Below are positions 43,819-53,287 of a stretch of 64,000 nt of DNA, piece after piece; the stretch's first letter is position 1; every line of letters starts with the position of its first letter. A program made the translations under genes and the position numbers. This stretch comes from PNON01 sp964387025 (GTDB lineage Bacteria > Chloroflexota > Anaerolineae > Anaerolineales > Anaerolineaceae). The DNA lies in NCBI GenBank assembly GCA_964387025.1, contig CAYLUZ010000005.1, positions 186,001 to 250,000 of the forward strand, read 5' to 3'. The notes under the pieces were generated by a model. That model worked only from the letters and a program-made list of their open reading frames with translations. It had not been told where the DNA came from and did no database searches.

Positions 43819-44991
43819 ATGAGTGCAGTAGACTTGCTTACACAAGAATTGAAAGATGATCTGGTCCAATTTACCCAGGACCTGGTACGGATAAAAAGCT
43901 TCTCCGGGCAGGAAGAGGAAATTGTCAAATTCATCGAGCATAAAATGAAAGCGCTCGGTTACGATGAAATCACCATTGATTCCATGGGGAATGTTATTGG
44001 CAGAATTGGCAGCGGGGAAAAAAGCATTCTGTTCGATTCCCATGTCGACACGGTCATGGTGAATGATGAAGAATTATGGGATGTTCCACCATTCAGTGGA
44101 CGGATTGAGGATGGACTTCTGTATGGCCGAGGTTCTGTCGATATGAAATCAGGCGCTGCCGCGTCAATTTTTGCCGGTGCGTTTGCGAAGCAATGTGGAT
44201 TCGATTCTGGTAAGACCATCTACGTTTCATGTGGCGTATTTGAGGAAGATTGTGATGGGGAGAACCTCAAACATTTATTTGAAGAATTGAATATCAAACC
44301 CGACTATGTGGTTATTTGTGAGCCATCAGGAAACAAAATCTCCCTTGGACATAAAGGCAAAGCCCAGGTATCCATCAAATCTCAGGGGGTTTCGGCTCAT
44401 GGTTCCGCGCCTGAAAAAGGGATCAACGCCATATATGAAATGGCTGAGATCATTCAGCGCGTAGAAAAAACAAATCTGGAACTCATGAAGAGAAATGGTC
44501 GACATGGCACTTTAGTGTTGTCCAGAATTTCCAGCACCAGTGCATCCCTGAATGCCGTACCCTCAGAATGCGAGATCTATCTGGATAGAAGGATGGTGCC
44601 GGGTGAAACTTCCGAGTCCATAAAAAAGGAAATGGATCAACTTATATCAGGAAAGAATGCGACTTGGGAGGTGGATACGATCAACAGAAAAAGTTGGACC
44701 GGTTTGGAAATTATATATAAGCCTTTCCATCTTGCCTGGGAAATTGACCTGAACCACGAGCTTTCCAAATCCTGCATTGGAGCATATAAAGAAGCCTTTG
44801 GGGTCGACCCGGATGAGTATGTCTATTGGGATTACAGTACCGATGCCGTCACACCTGTCAGTATGGGAATCCCCACGATAGGTTTTGGCCCTGGCGAATA
44901 TAAACTGGCACATATGCGCAATGAAAATTGCGAAATCACCCAGATCATTGAGGCATGTACCTTTTATACCGAATTGGTTCATAGGATCTGA
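43819..44991 (+). CDS. YgeY-type M20 metallohydrolase
   Basis: A 390-aa di-zinc hydrolase of the M20 family, close to the YgeY selenium-metabolism-linked group. Zinc-site motifs: ILFDSHVDTVMVND, GRGSVDMKSGAAASI, GVFEEDCDGE, a Glu in VICEPSGN and the terminal His in EYKLAHMRNEN. The dimerisation lid is present (KGKAQVSIKSQGVSAHGSAP). It removes an acyl or amidino group from an amino-acid-like substrate. AAAGAGGAAATC precedes the ATG. None of the usual ygf/yge neighbours is here. Confidence 0.9.
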   Translation: MSAVDLLTQELKDDLVQFTQDLVRIKSFSGQEEEIVKFIEHKMKALGYDEITIDSMGNVIGRIGSGEKSILFDSHVDTVMVNDEELWDVPPFSGRIEDGLLYGRGSVDMKSGAAASIFAGAFAKQCGFDSGKTIYVSCGVFEEDCDGENLKHLFEELNIKPDYVVICEPSGNKISLGHKGKAQVSIKSQGVSAHGSAPEKGINAIYEMAEIIQRVEKTNLELMKRNGRHGTLVLSRISSTSASLNAVPSECEIYLDRRMVPGETSESIKKEMDQLISGKNATWEVDTINRKSWTGLEIIYKPFHLAWEIDLNHELSKSCIGAYKEAFGVDPDEYVYWDYSTDAVTPVSMGIPTIGFGPGEYKLAHMRNENCEITQIIEACTFYTELVHRI

Positions 44992-45250
44992 ACCAAAGGT
45001 TCTCTGCTTCGGCTTTCAGTACTTCCTCGGGATGTTTTATTCAAGCGATCAATTCCCCAATCTCTTTCATAATGATTATCCGAAATAATACAACTATCAA
45101 AATCGAATTTTTGAGGTGCAAACAGAAATCTAATACTGAAACATTTGGATATTGGATTGTCCCGACTTATACATATAGGTACAATGCTTTCAAAGCAGAG
45201 TAACCGTTCATATCAAATCGGATGTACCTCCCTATCCTAAGGAGATAATT

Positions 45251-45790
45251 ATGGCGCAAATTTATATCCTTGTCGGACCTCCAGCTGTCGGTAAAAGCAC
45301 AACCGCACACGCATTGGCAGCACATTTTGAAAAAAGCATCCACATCCCTGTGGATGATATTCGTGAGATGGTAGTGTCTGGATTGACACATCCAGGCAAA
45401 GACTGGAGCCATGAACTTATTGAACAGTTAGTGCTCGCGCGCGCGAGCGTCCACACGATGGCGACTACATACGATGAAGCTGGTTTTGTAGTAGTGATTG
45501 ATGATTTTTGGGATCCAAATAGCCGATTGCAGGAATATGGAAACCTGTTTCAACAGCCAAATGTTCAAAAGTTACTGATATTACCTGATCAAATTACAGC
45601 AGAAAAGCGGAATATTAACCGGGCAGGCCAGAGTGATGCAAGTAAATATATAGCTGATGGTATTCGTGATGTATATGAGAATCTCGAGACGGATCTTGAC
45701 TATCTGAATCAACAGGGATGGATAGTAGTAGACACAACAGATAAAACAGTGGAAGAGACTATCCGATATATCTTGGCTATTAATAATTAA
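45251..45790 (+). CDS. P-loop kinase-like ATPase
   Basis: A 179-aa nucleotide-binding protein of the AAA_33/zeta-toxin-like kinase family. Walker A is LVGPPAVGKSTTAHALA near residues 7-23. The segment VDDIREMVVSGLTHPG resembles substrate-binding loops of such kinases, and VVVIDDFWDPNS is Walker B-like. The usual LID arginine is in AEKRNINRAGQSD. No antitoxin partner is adjacent, so a toxin role is not suggested. It has a GCTCGCGCGCGCGAGC palindrome at 45433-45448 within the coding region. AAGGAGA precedes the ATG. Confidence 0.83.
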   Translation: MAQIYILVGPPAVGKSTTAHALAAHFEKSIHIPVDDIREMVVSGLTHPGKDWSHELIEQLVLARASVHTMATTYDEAGFVVVIDDFWDPNSRLQEYGNLFQQPNVQKLLILPDQITAEKRNINRAGQSDASKYIADGIRDVYENLETDLDYLNQQGWIVVDTTDKTVEETIRYILAINN

Positions 45791-45967
45791 CCGCAAACCC
45801 CGGGTTTTGATGTTTTTGTTGTGGAGAAGTTTAGTATTTCATAATTAAATTTCATTATAATAGATTGAGCATTTGGATTTTCCCTGATTTGAATTGCCAA
45901 CCTGATATTTAAACAGGTATCGTTTAGCAAATCAAGAACTGTATTTACAACAAGAGGGATTTTGCGA

Positions 45968-47083
45968 ATGAAACTGACACTTTCAATAATACTCATTGCG
46001 CTGGTATCAAGCTCATGTGTCCTTCCTGGTGGAATAGCACCCAACACTGAGAACACTATATCTCCCTTAAATACCGAAATCCCGATACCCGGACCGGTGA
46101 AACTGTATGCCGATGTCAGGGAAAAAGACCTTTCTGTTTATGGTATCAGCCTGGGAGAACCAACCATTTTGACCCTGTGGTTTAATAAGACCACAAAATG
46201 GTTCGGAAATGATGGCAGCATAGCCCAACGTATCCTGGAGATCGGGAAGAATCCTGGTCTGGGGGTTCGCGGTCTGCACTCACGCGGAATCACCGGAAAG
46301 GGTGTAACTGTTGCCATCATTGACCAAAATATGCAAACTGACCATCCGGAATTCATTGGTAAGATTGTGAAGTATAAAGATTTTGGTACAAATCAAGCTC
46401 CGAATGAAGGCAGCATGCATGGTCCAGCGGTTACCAGTTTGTTGGTGGGTGAAACCATAGGCACAGCGCCGGATGCCAGTGTCTATTATGCATCTGCACC
46501 TTCCTGGTTGGGGGATGCTCAGTATTATGCAGATGCGTTGACTTGGATCATTTCCGAAAACGCATTGCTTCCGGCAGATCAAAAGATTAGGGTAGTCTCG
46601 GTCTCTGCCGCTCCTTCGGGTCCGGGTACACCATTTTCTAAAAATAACATCGCCTGGGATGCAGCAGTGCAGGAAGCCACTGCGCAAGGTATATTAGTGT
46701 TGGATTGCTCAAATGATAGAGGGATCACTGCCCCATGTCATTACACCATCACAGACCAGGAAAATCCTTCTGGATGTATTCCGGGCTATCCCGGGGTGGA
46801 GCAACTCCCAAAAACAGACAGGATTTTTATTCCGTCGTCATACCGTACAACAGCTGAAGAATATTACAAAGGTGATTATGATTATCAGTATGACGCCGCG
46901 GGGGGACTAAGCTGGACTGCGCCATACCTGGCGGGTGTGCTGGCAATGGGTTGGCAGCTGCGTCCGGACCTGACCGGGGACGAACTCATAAGAATTATCT
47001 ATGACACTGCATATAAATGGGACGAAAATATCAAGATCATTAATCCCCCGGCTTTCATAGAAGGTGCGGAGGCTGCAAAATAA
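45968..47083 (+). CDS. Subtilisin-family (S8) lipoprotein peptidase
   Basis: A 371-aa secreted peptidase. The signal peptide ends in a lipobox (ALVSSSC), so it is probably lipid-anchored. The catalytic triad: Asp in VTVAIIDQNMQTDHP near 117, His in GSMHGPAVTSLLVGE and Ser in GLSWTAPYLAGVLA near 340. The His block departs from the usual HGTHVAG. Catalysis is therefore likely but the site is atypical. No prodomain longer than about 80 residues. AGAGGGA precedes ATG 45968. Followed within 5 bp by the DinB-like gene. Confidence 0.85.
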   Translation: MKLTLSIILIALVSSSCVLPGGIAPNTENTISPLNTEIPIPGPVKLYADVREKDLSVYGISLGEPTILTLWFNKTTKWFGNDGSIAQRILEIGKNPGLGVRGLHSRGITGKGVTVAIIDQNMQTDHPEFIGKIVKYKDFGTNQAPNEGSMHGPAVTSLLVGETIGTAPDASVYYASAPSWLGDAQYYADALTWIISENALLPADQKIRVVSVSAAPSGPGTPFSKNNIAWDAAVQEATAQGILVLDCSNDRGITAPCHYTITDQENPSGCIPGYPGVEQLPKTDRIFIPSSYRTTAEEYYKGDYDYQYDAAGGLSWTAPYLAGVLAMGWQLRPDLTGDELIRIIYDTAYKWDENIKIINPPAFIEGAEAAK

Positions 47084-47087
47084 AATA

Positions 47088-47537
47088 ATGAATCAACGGG
47101 AGAATTTATTACTCACTTTGAATACAACGGTTGCACAATTATTGGGTGTATATAAAAATATACTCAATCCTGATGTGATGGTCTACGAATTATGGTCGGC
47201 GAAGGATGTCCTTGCCCACCTGACTTTTTGGCATGAAAGCTTTTCCCGCAATGTTTTGGACCTGGCAAATGGAAGAAAACCTAAAGTCCTTAAGGGTCGG
47301 TTGATCGACCTGAACCAGGGCGGTGTGGATGAGATGCGTTCGGAAACGCTCGAATCGGTCACAGCTCGTTTTGTTCGTTCCCATCTTGTGATTCAGGATC
47401 ATATTCTCAATCTTGGGGTGATCATGATCCCATATAAAAGGGGATCACGGGATTATTCGCCTGAGGAACATTTGGGTGTCGTCGATGGACATATTAATCA
47501 ACATTTGCTGGATGTTCAGAAAGTCACAGGAAGGTAA
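47088..47537 (+). CDS. ClbS/DfsB (DinB-like) four-helix protein
   Basis: A 149-aa protein of the DinB/ClbS-DfsB superfamily, some of which act as small-molecule modifying or resistance enzymes. Typical blocks are YELWSAKDVLAHLTFWHESF with a metal-type His and GVVDGHINQHLLDVQKV. A long loop between helices two and three carries KVLKGRLIDLNQGGV. ATG 47088 lies 4 bp after the stop of the subtilase gene, and its nearest SD (GGAGG) is inside that gene, so it may be translationally coupled. Confidence 0.8.
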   Translation: MNQRENLLLTLNTTVAQLLGVYKNILNPDVMVYELWSAKDVLAHLTFWHESFSRNVLDLANGRKPKVLKGRLIDLNQGGVDEMRSETLESVTARFVRSHLVIQDHILNLGVIMIPYKRGSRDYSPEEHLGVVDGHINQHLLDVQKVTGR

Positions 47538-47539
47538 CC

Positions 47540-48034
47540 ATGAAATCATTTCAGGAATATGTGGATGAATATAGAAAGCAAATGGAGAAGGGGACAATCC
47601 TGGTGGCGTACAAGGGATTGATGGAATACATCATGGGTTTGAGAACCCACCTAAAAACCAAATATCCTGATTATTCCGTATCCGGCAGTATCTATTATGG
47701 ATACATGGATATGACTTATTTTTCCTTCTTTCCGGAATCATTCAAACAACGAGGCTTGAAAGTAGCGATTGTTTTTATTCACGAAACATGTAGATTCGAA
47801 ATTTGGCTGGCAGGATATAACAAACAGGTTCAAGCAACATATTGGAAATTAATTAAGGAAAGTGGCTGGGATAAATACCGGATTGTATCAACAATTGAAG
47901 GTGCAGATTCCATCATTGAGTATAAGCTAACCGACAATCCGGATTTTAATAATTTGGAAGCATTAACCGCGCAAATTGAAGGTGCAGCACTAAATTTCAT
48001 TAAGGATATTGAAACGTTCTTATCCTCGCACTAA
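47540..48034 (+). CDS. DUF7000-like protein
   Basis: A 164-aa soluble protein. It resembles the DUF7000 group by MEYIMGLRTHLKTKYPDYSV, YYGYMDMTYFSFFPESFKQR and a central AIVFIHETCRFEIWLAGYNK. Family function is unknown; I recall the pattern but cannot confirm the number. GGAAGG precedes the ATG; it begins 2 bp after the previous stop, so it is likely co-transcribed with the DinB-like gene. Confidence 0.7.
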   Translation: MKSFQEYVDEYRKQMEKGTILVAYKGLMEYIMGLRTHLKTKYPDYSVSGSIYYGYMDMTYFSFFPESFKQRGLKVAIVFIHETCRFEIWLAGYNKQVQATYWKLIKESGWDKYRIVSTIEGADSIIEYKLTDNPDFNNLEALTAQIEGAALNFIKDIETFLSSH

Positions 48035-48069
48035 CATCGAAACAGAAACCATACTCCATTATTTGCCAA

Positions 48070-49059
48070 CTACTGCCCCCTGGCGATATCCATCCAATAA
48101 TTGAGATCATATTCTTGGAGAGGCGCACTGTGCATATCCTCCAGGAAAATGGCATCCATTTTGACTGAATCAGGTGCAACGTGCACCCGGATTATATTAT
48201 CTTGCGAGGTGTCGCCCAAACCGGTCATCACGAGTGTCAACGGCAGCCAGCGATCACGCTGATAATACGGGGACAAGTTTCCCCAGGCGCCTACATCGCC
48301 CGCAAAGATAATGACCGGTTTATACCGTGCCGCAGGTTTGAAGAATTTCTCCATCAGCGGGTTGGCACCATCTTTTTTCTGGCAATCCCATACATTGGGC
48401 ATTGCCTGTTTATTTTTAAACGCTTTCATTTCAGGGTTTTGGAAGACCAGTGTTTTATGCATGAATACAAAAATAAAGTGAGTATCTGGGTCATTTATGG
48501 CTTTATTCAATTCCTGCTGCAGCATTTCGAGTTGGGGGTCATCCAATCCGCATTCCACCAGTTCTGTGTCCAAAAATATTAAGCGGGCTGGTCCATACTC
48601 CTGGCCAAAATAGGTTTGTTTTCCGAAATAGCTTTCATATAAATTGGGATTATTAGCGACATCATGGTTGCCCGGTGTGTTATAGAGGGGAAATGGCAGT
48701 TTTTGCAGGAGGGTCATATCCAAATTACTGAAGTCAGTCTGGCTTTTTTGATACACCACATCACCAAGTGATACCATAAAATCCGGTTTGGCTGAAATAA
48801 TTTCAGGCAGCCGCTGCAATAATAATCTGTCAGGCAGGTGGTCATCAATTGAAGGCGAACCATATAAATGGCCTACTACAATGAAATCAAAATCAGCAGG
48901 ATCGCGATTAGCTTTGTCAGAAATATTTGCAGCCATCAAATATAACCATTCCCGTAATCCGGAAGGTAATCGCTCGGTGAACCACAGCCCTGTGAATAAA
49001 AACCCAAGAAACACGAGCAGGCCAATTGGGGCTAACAAAAGAATTAATCTGCGGTTCAT
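48070..49059 (-). CDS. Membrane-anchored metallophosphoesterase
   Basis: A 329-aa calcineurin-like phosphoesterase with an N-terminal anchor (LILLLAPIGLLVFLGFLF). Core motifs: SLGDVVYQ, TPGNHDVANNPN and FVFMHKTLVF. The first motif reads VVGHLYGS where D-x-H is usual, and the last reads FAGDVGAWG where GHxH is usual, so the dinuclear metal site may be altered. It is the last gene of the DUF4956-CotH-VTC operon and overlaps the VTC gene by 4 bp (ATGA). Confidence 0.83.
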   Translation of the reverse strand: MNRRLILLLAPIGLLVFLGFLFTGLWFTERLPSGLREWLYLMAANISDKANRDPADFDFIVVGHLYGSPSIDDHLPDRLLLQRLPEIISAKPDFMVSLGDVVYQKSQTDFSNLDMTLLQKLPFPLYNTPGNHDVANNPNLYESYFGKQTYFGQEYGPARLIFLDTELVECGLDDPQLEMLQQELNKAINDPDTHFIFVFMHKTLVFQNPEMKAFKNKQAMPNVWDCQKKDGANPLMEKFFKPAARYKPVIIFAGDVGAWGNLSPYYQRDRWLPLTLVMTGLGDTSQDNIIRVHVAPDSVKMDAIFLEDMHSAPLQEYDLNYWMDIARGQ

Positions 49060-49745
49060 ACCAGGTCTTGCCAGATATTCGTTACATATTTTGAATAGCG
49101 GCTGGAGCGAACAGGGAAATGTGAAAGCACATCAATGAGTTCAGAAAGTTTGCTGACCTCGCTTTTTAGCTCAAGTATCACCTGTGTTTCGCCAGGCTGA
49201 CAAAATCTGAGGTTAGGGCAGGCTGTTAAGTATTGATCATACCCCTTCAATTTCGAATCAATAGTCAACCGCACCAATTGATTGGCTGAAACATAATATT
49301 CCCGATAATAAACGGTAAGCAGCACCGGGCGAGAAACCGAAAGTAATTCTTTGATCACCCCGCTCGTTTCTGCCCGGATCTGGTCTATAAACCTGGCCCA
49401 ATTATTGTTTTCAAGGAGTAAATCGGGGGCTATCTTTTCTATCAATTTCCAACCGGCCGCCTCTGATTTATTTTTTACCTCCACCTGGCCATTATGAGCT
49501 ATGCTCAAGTTTTCTCCATACCAGCGATACCGTAATTTCCTGCGAACAGGAACACTTGCGATGTGGTCGTTGAAGGAGTCAAGATCGGGCGTATCAAAGT
49601 AAATGCTGTTTACCCAGCGTGGGGGGTAAGCCGTGCGAAACCCTGCCGGATGCATCTGCACCCAACTGCGGAGTTCAGGCAATAAAAGCTCTGAATAGGT
49701 TTGCTTGAGCTCGTAACGTGTGTCAAACCTATCAACCACAGCCAT
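49056..49745 (-). CDS. VTC-domain protein
   Basis: A 229-aa protein of the VTC family, which in yeast makes inorganic polyphosphate from ATP. It belongs to the triphosphate-tunnel fold, with VNSIYFDTPDLDSFNDHIAS, the basic RRKLRYRWYG and GQVEVKNKSEAAGWK, and a terminal ILELKSEVSKL. The charged side chains lining the tunnel (KLRYRWYG, VEVK, ELK) are present. The start overlaps the CotH stop by one base (TAATG) and the stop overlaps the next gene by 4 bp. Its activity here is inferred from the family. Confidence 0.9.
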   Translation of the reverse strand: MAVVDRFDTRYELKQTYSELLLPELRSWVQMHPAGFRTAYPPRWVNSIYFDTPDLDSFNDHIASVPVRRKLRYRWYGENLSIAHNGQVEVKNKSEAAGWKLIEKIAPDLLLENNNWARFIDQIRAETSGVIKELLSVSRPVLLTVYYREYYVSANQLVRLTIDSKLKGYDQYLTACPNLRFCQPGETQVILELKSEVSKLSELIDVLSHFPVRSSRYSKYVTNIWQDLV

Positions 49746-52414
49746 TAGTTCCCTAAAATCCCTTCTGCATATAATTTATCCACATCCAAATCCTGTTGTG
49801 GCATGGCCTTGCCATTCAGTTGAATAGTGCTTCCCACTTGAACAACACAAAGCTGGAGTGAGTCGCTGAGGGTCACATTCTCTGCTGTAATGGATGCCGG
49901 ACCAAAAACGGGCTTTTTGATATAAGCAGCCAATCCTGCATACCTGGCATTTCTAATTTCAGAATCCATAATATGTACGCTCGATAGATCCTTACTCGCC
50001 ACACCAATTCCAATGGTGTCCATGCTGATATTTTCAGCCTGTATGTGGCTGTTCTCCCCGATCGAAAACCCTTTGTCGGTAATGTTTTGAATTCTCAAAT
50101 TTGTTAGCGTAGCGTGGGTGCCGCTTACATCCACAGCATCACCTTGAATATCGTGGAAGTAGCAGTCTCTGATTTCACCACTGGAGAAATCGCTATCAAA
50201 GGCATCAGCGAATGTATTTTCAAATTCCGTATTGATGAATGTGAATTTGCCATGCACGACGTTGATGGCATCTTCGGTCTGGTTGTTCCCGATAATGGCA
50301 TGATCCAGGGTGATATCGCTTGCAAAAAAGGTAATTCCGCCGGTGAGGATCCAACCTTGGCGGGAAATGCCATGTGTCTGTTCAATCTTCGCATATTTCC
50401 AAATTGATTCTTTCCCGGCATGTAACACCTCTACTCCGCCCCACCCTTTTTGAGGATCCTTGGCAGTGAATAGGATGGGGTCATTGGCTGTTCCCAGCAG
50501 GTTTACGGCACCTTGCGCCAGGAGCACTGCTCCTTGCTCGAACCGTAAAACGGTGCCTGGTGCTACATGCAATGTAACATTCTCCGGTATGACCAGGTCG
50601 CCCTGAATATCCCACACCCCTGGAGATATCAATAGTTGGTCACCATTGGGTGAAGCGGAAAGAAATGGATACTTCGCCAATAACTCTTTCGTCCCGACCG
50701 TCTGCGGGAGCGGGCCAATACTAATCTCTGCGGGAGTCATCACACCATTCAATTTGACCTTGATTTCCGGCTGCAAGCCGCCCAGTCGAACGATAGCATC
50801 CAGTTTTGGTAGGGATTTTGGATCCATCCATTTGTTGGTATCGCTGAGTGGAACGGAATACAAGACATAGTTTGGAACCGTCTCACTGCCCTTATAGGAT
50901 GAAAGTGTGGCAGGTTCGATCTTGCCCATTTGGAGGGGTTCGCCATCAACTTCAAAGCCAACCACATCCACGGGTAACGATGAGATGTTGGTCAGTTCCA
51001 CCTTTAAGACAACAGGATTGGTATCGCCTGGATTAATGCCACTGATCGAATAAGCTCCCTTGACCGGGTTGGGAGGAGTAAACCACAAATTAAGGAAAAC
51101 CTGTCGTTCTGTAAGTCGCTGCCAGTTCACATCCAATCCCCCGTGGTCATATTCGACCTTAAGCGCTTGGGTGTAGCTTTGCGCCTGGGGATCGTATTTC
51201 TGCTTCAAGCTTTCGATGTAACCGGGTCGGGTTATGCGGTAAAGTTCTTCAGCATACGCACGCTTGATATCATCATCGTTGAAAATACTGTTGCCGGCGT
51301 CAAAAATAAAGTTTTTTGTGGCGTCCAGCTTGCATTCATCAAATGGTATAGCATCAAAGATCACTGGTTCCAGCCGGGTGGTGATAGGGTTGTAATAGAA
51401 ACGCATGTTATGCCAGTTAGTTCCATGACAGGCAGCCCACAAGTCAGAAATGGCAAAGAACCGTCCCATCAGACGAACATCAAAAACTTGTGAGGCAGGT
51501 AATGTTCCGTTTTCGTAGGATTGTAATAAGGAACGGGCTGTCTCTGCCTCAGCGCTAAGCACCGGATCGAGCTGGATTTTACCTGACTGGAAACTGGATA
51601 TATCAGCAGTCTTTTCGGTGGTGGATGTCCAACCGTTGCCAATAAATCTGATGCCGTTTGCGAAAAAATAAGCCCACTTATCCCAGAGGTTTTCTTCATC
51701 AAAACGGATGATGACACCCTGGCGGCGCCCCTGGCTTTCGATTAATTCTCCGGTAAAGTGTTCTTCGATACCATAGATCCCCAATAGCTTGCCATTCAGT
51801 AATACATTGACAAAATGGTATCGGGTGGTGAGGATATTCTCCTCGATCATATTTTGGTGGATAGCCCATTCATACAAATAATTACGGGTTTCAGGTGTCT
51901 GGATGGAGAATTGGCGAAATCCCATCACCTGATCATCATCCTTCAGTTGGATGCGAAATGACCATTTATCCCCCTTCAGGTGATCCACCCAATCGCCCTT
52001 GAGGCGAATATCTGCATCCATTTTTGTGCCGTCATTTAATGCGACCGTTGCAGGAACAAAATCATCATCAGTGGTTTGAAGTATACCTACTTTGAGTGCT
52101 TCATCTCGCTTTTCCAGCATCTGGCGGTAATATTTAAATTTGAGGTCAATATAGAGGGTGGGAAGTCCGTTATTTTCGTATAAACGCACTTCGTCGCTTA
52201 TATTTTTATCTGCAGTTGTGATTACTGACTGCACTTCTGCTTCGGTCTTTAAGCGCAATTTTCCAAGCAGTCCTGACCGGTCGACCAGGATGCCGCCAGC
52301 GAAGGCGGCCAGGAGGATTACGACGAATAGTCCGTTCAATACAAGACGGTTTGGGAGTTTTTTGGGTGGTCCGCTGGGAGCGGGTCTTACTTCATCAGGT
52401 TTGTGGAACTTCAT
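49745..52414 (-). CDS. CotH-kinase-like protein with beta-helix domain
   Basis: A 889-aa anchored protein. An N-terminal membrane segment (LVLNGLFVVILLAAFAGGIL) leads to a CotH-like kinase domain (about 90-420) with YGIEEHFTGELIESQGRRQG and HNMRFYYNPITTRLEPVIFD. An Ig-like middle (about 450-600) is followed by a right-handed parallel beta-helix in the last 270 residues (VTLHVAPGTVLRFEQGAVLL, then repeated turns). CotH proteins phosphorylate proteins in spores and cell envelopes. With VTC and DUF4956 it suggests an envelope-linked phosphate or polymer system. Confidence 0.88.
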   Translation of the reverse strand: MKFHKPDEVRPAPSGPPKKLPNRLVLNGLFVVILLAAFAGGILVDRSGLLGKLRLKTEAEVQSVITTADKNISDEVRLYENNGLPTLYIDLKFKYYRQMLEKRDEALKVGILQTTDDDFVPATVALNDGTKMDADIRLKGDWVDHLKGDKWSFRIQLKDDDQVMGFRQFSIQTPETRNYLYEWAIHQNMIEENILTTRYHFVNVLLNGKLLGIYGIEEHFTGELIESQGRRQGVIIRFDEENLWDKWAYFFANGIRFIGNGWTSTTEKTADISSFQSGKIQLDPVLSAEAETARSLLQSYENGTLPASQVFDVRLMGRFFAISDLWAACHGTNWHNMRFYYNPITTRLEPVIFDAIPFDECKLDATKNFIFDAGNSIFNDDDIKRAYAEELYRITRPGYIESLKQKYDPQAQSYTQALKVEYDHGGLDVNWQRLTERQVFLNLWFTPPNPVKGAYSISGINPGDTNPVVLKVELTNISSLPVDVVGFEVDGEPLQMGKIEPATLSSYKGSETVPNYVLYSVPLSDTNKWMDPKSLPKLDAIVRLGGLQPEIKVKLNGVMTPAEISIGPLPQTVGTKELLAKYPFLSASPNGDQLLISPGVWDIQGDLVIPENVTLHVAPGTVLRFEQGAVLLAQGAVNLLGTANDPILFTAKDPQKGWGGVEVLHAGKESIWKYAKIEQTHGISRQGWILTGGITFFASDITLDHAIIGNNQTEDAINVVHGKFTFINTEFENTFADAFDSDFSSGEIRDCYFHDIQGDAVDVSGTHATLTNLRIQNITDKGFSIGENSHIQAENISMDTIGIGVASKDLSSVHIMDSEIRNARYAGLAAYIKKPVFGPASITAENVTLSDSLQLCVVQVGSTIQLNGKAMPQQDLDVDKLYAEGILGN

Positions 52415-52420
52415 ACTGCA

Positions 52421-53092
52421 TTACCCTCCAAGCAAGTTGCTTTGTTCCACAATACTGACTGAGCTGCCCGGGTAGAGTTTTCTGAGGTTATCTTGTGCCC
52501 GGATTAATTGTTCCTGGGAGCTGATATTGATATAGTAGGTTACTTGAAGGAGATCACCGGAATGATCCATTCGGCGGAAGTCGAGAGTCTTAAATTCGTT
52601 AAGCAGGTGAGCATTGATCTCTGCAAACAGATTTTCACGCTCCAGAGTATCATGCACCTGGATATTGAGATATAAATTGTGCAGAGCTTTCCGGCGTTTA
52701 AACAAAAAGGCACGGACAAATAAGAAGGCCATGATCACCACAACTGCCAGCAGAGTGGGGAGGCGTTGATCGGCACCAAAACCCAGTCCGATGGCAATGG
52801 CCAGGAAAAGAAAGATGAGTTCTTCGGGGTCTTTGATGGCTGTGCGGAAACGCACGATCGACAGAGCTCCGACCAGTCCAAGTGAGAGAGCCAGGGATGA
52901 TTTTACGATGGATATAACCAGCAGAGTAATGAGGGTAAGCACCGGCAGGATCGCACCAAAATGTTGGCGGTTGGAGAGTGAATTACCATATTTGACATAA
53001 TACCAGGCGACCACGAGCGAAACAACAGTTCCAAGTGCCAGGTTGATCAGTAGAATTGGAAGAGAAAGAGGAGTAATTTGCGAAATATTCAT
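52421..53092 (-). CDS. DUF4956 membrane protein
   Basis: A 223-aa protein. About four membrane segments occupy residues 10-130 (PILLINLALGTVVSLVVAWYY, then LGLVGALSIVRFRTAIKDP, the DUF4956 signature). A soluble C-terminal alpha/beta domain follows (HNLYLNIQVHDTLERENLFA). ATG 53092 has AAGGA 7 nt upstream. It is first in the operon; 6 bp separate its stop from the CotH start. DUF4956 proteins often sit beside VTC and CotH genes, which supports a joint function. Confidence 0.88.
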   Translation of the reverse strand: MNISQITPLSLPILLINLALGTVVSLVVAWYYVKYGNSLSNRQHFGAILPVLTLITLLVISIVKSSLALSLGLVGALSIVRFRTAIKDPEELIFLFLAIAIGLGFGADQRLPTLLAVVVIMAFLFVRAFLFKRRKALHNLYLNIQVHDTLERENLFAEINAHLLNEFKTLDFRRMDHSGDLLQVTYYINISSQEQLIRAQDNLRKLYPGSSVSIVEQSNLLGG

Positions 53093-53287
53093 GCGGAGGT
53101 CCTTCAAAAGTAAGATAAACCATTATATACCTATTTGACAAGCCTTGATTGCTTGGGAGCTTTCCACCTATCCTAACATGACATTGATAGTTGAACAGAA
53201 TTCATCAAGATGCTTATATACAACAAATCTGAATTATATATAATGATGATTAACCTTTCAGTATTCGTACATACAAGGTGAAGTATT

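Noticed and set aside
45433..45448. GCTCGCGCGCGCGAGC as a recombination or operator site
   Set aside because: It lies inside the P-loop kinase gene and is explained by Leu-Ala-Arg-Ala-Ser codons; no second copy seen.
45251..45790. Zeta-type toxin
   Set aside because: The P-loop kinase fold fits, but there is no adjacent antitoxin gene and the toxin-specific motifs are not clear.
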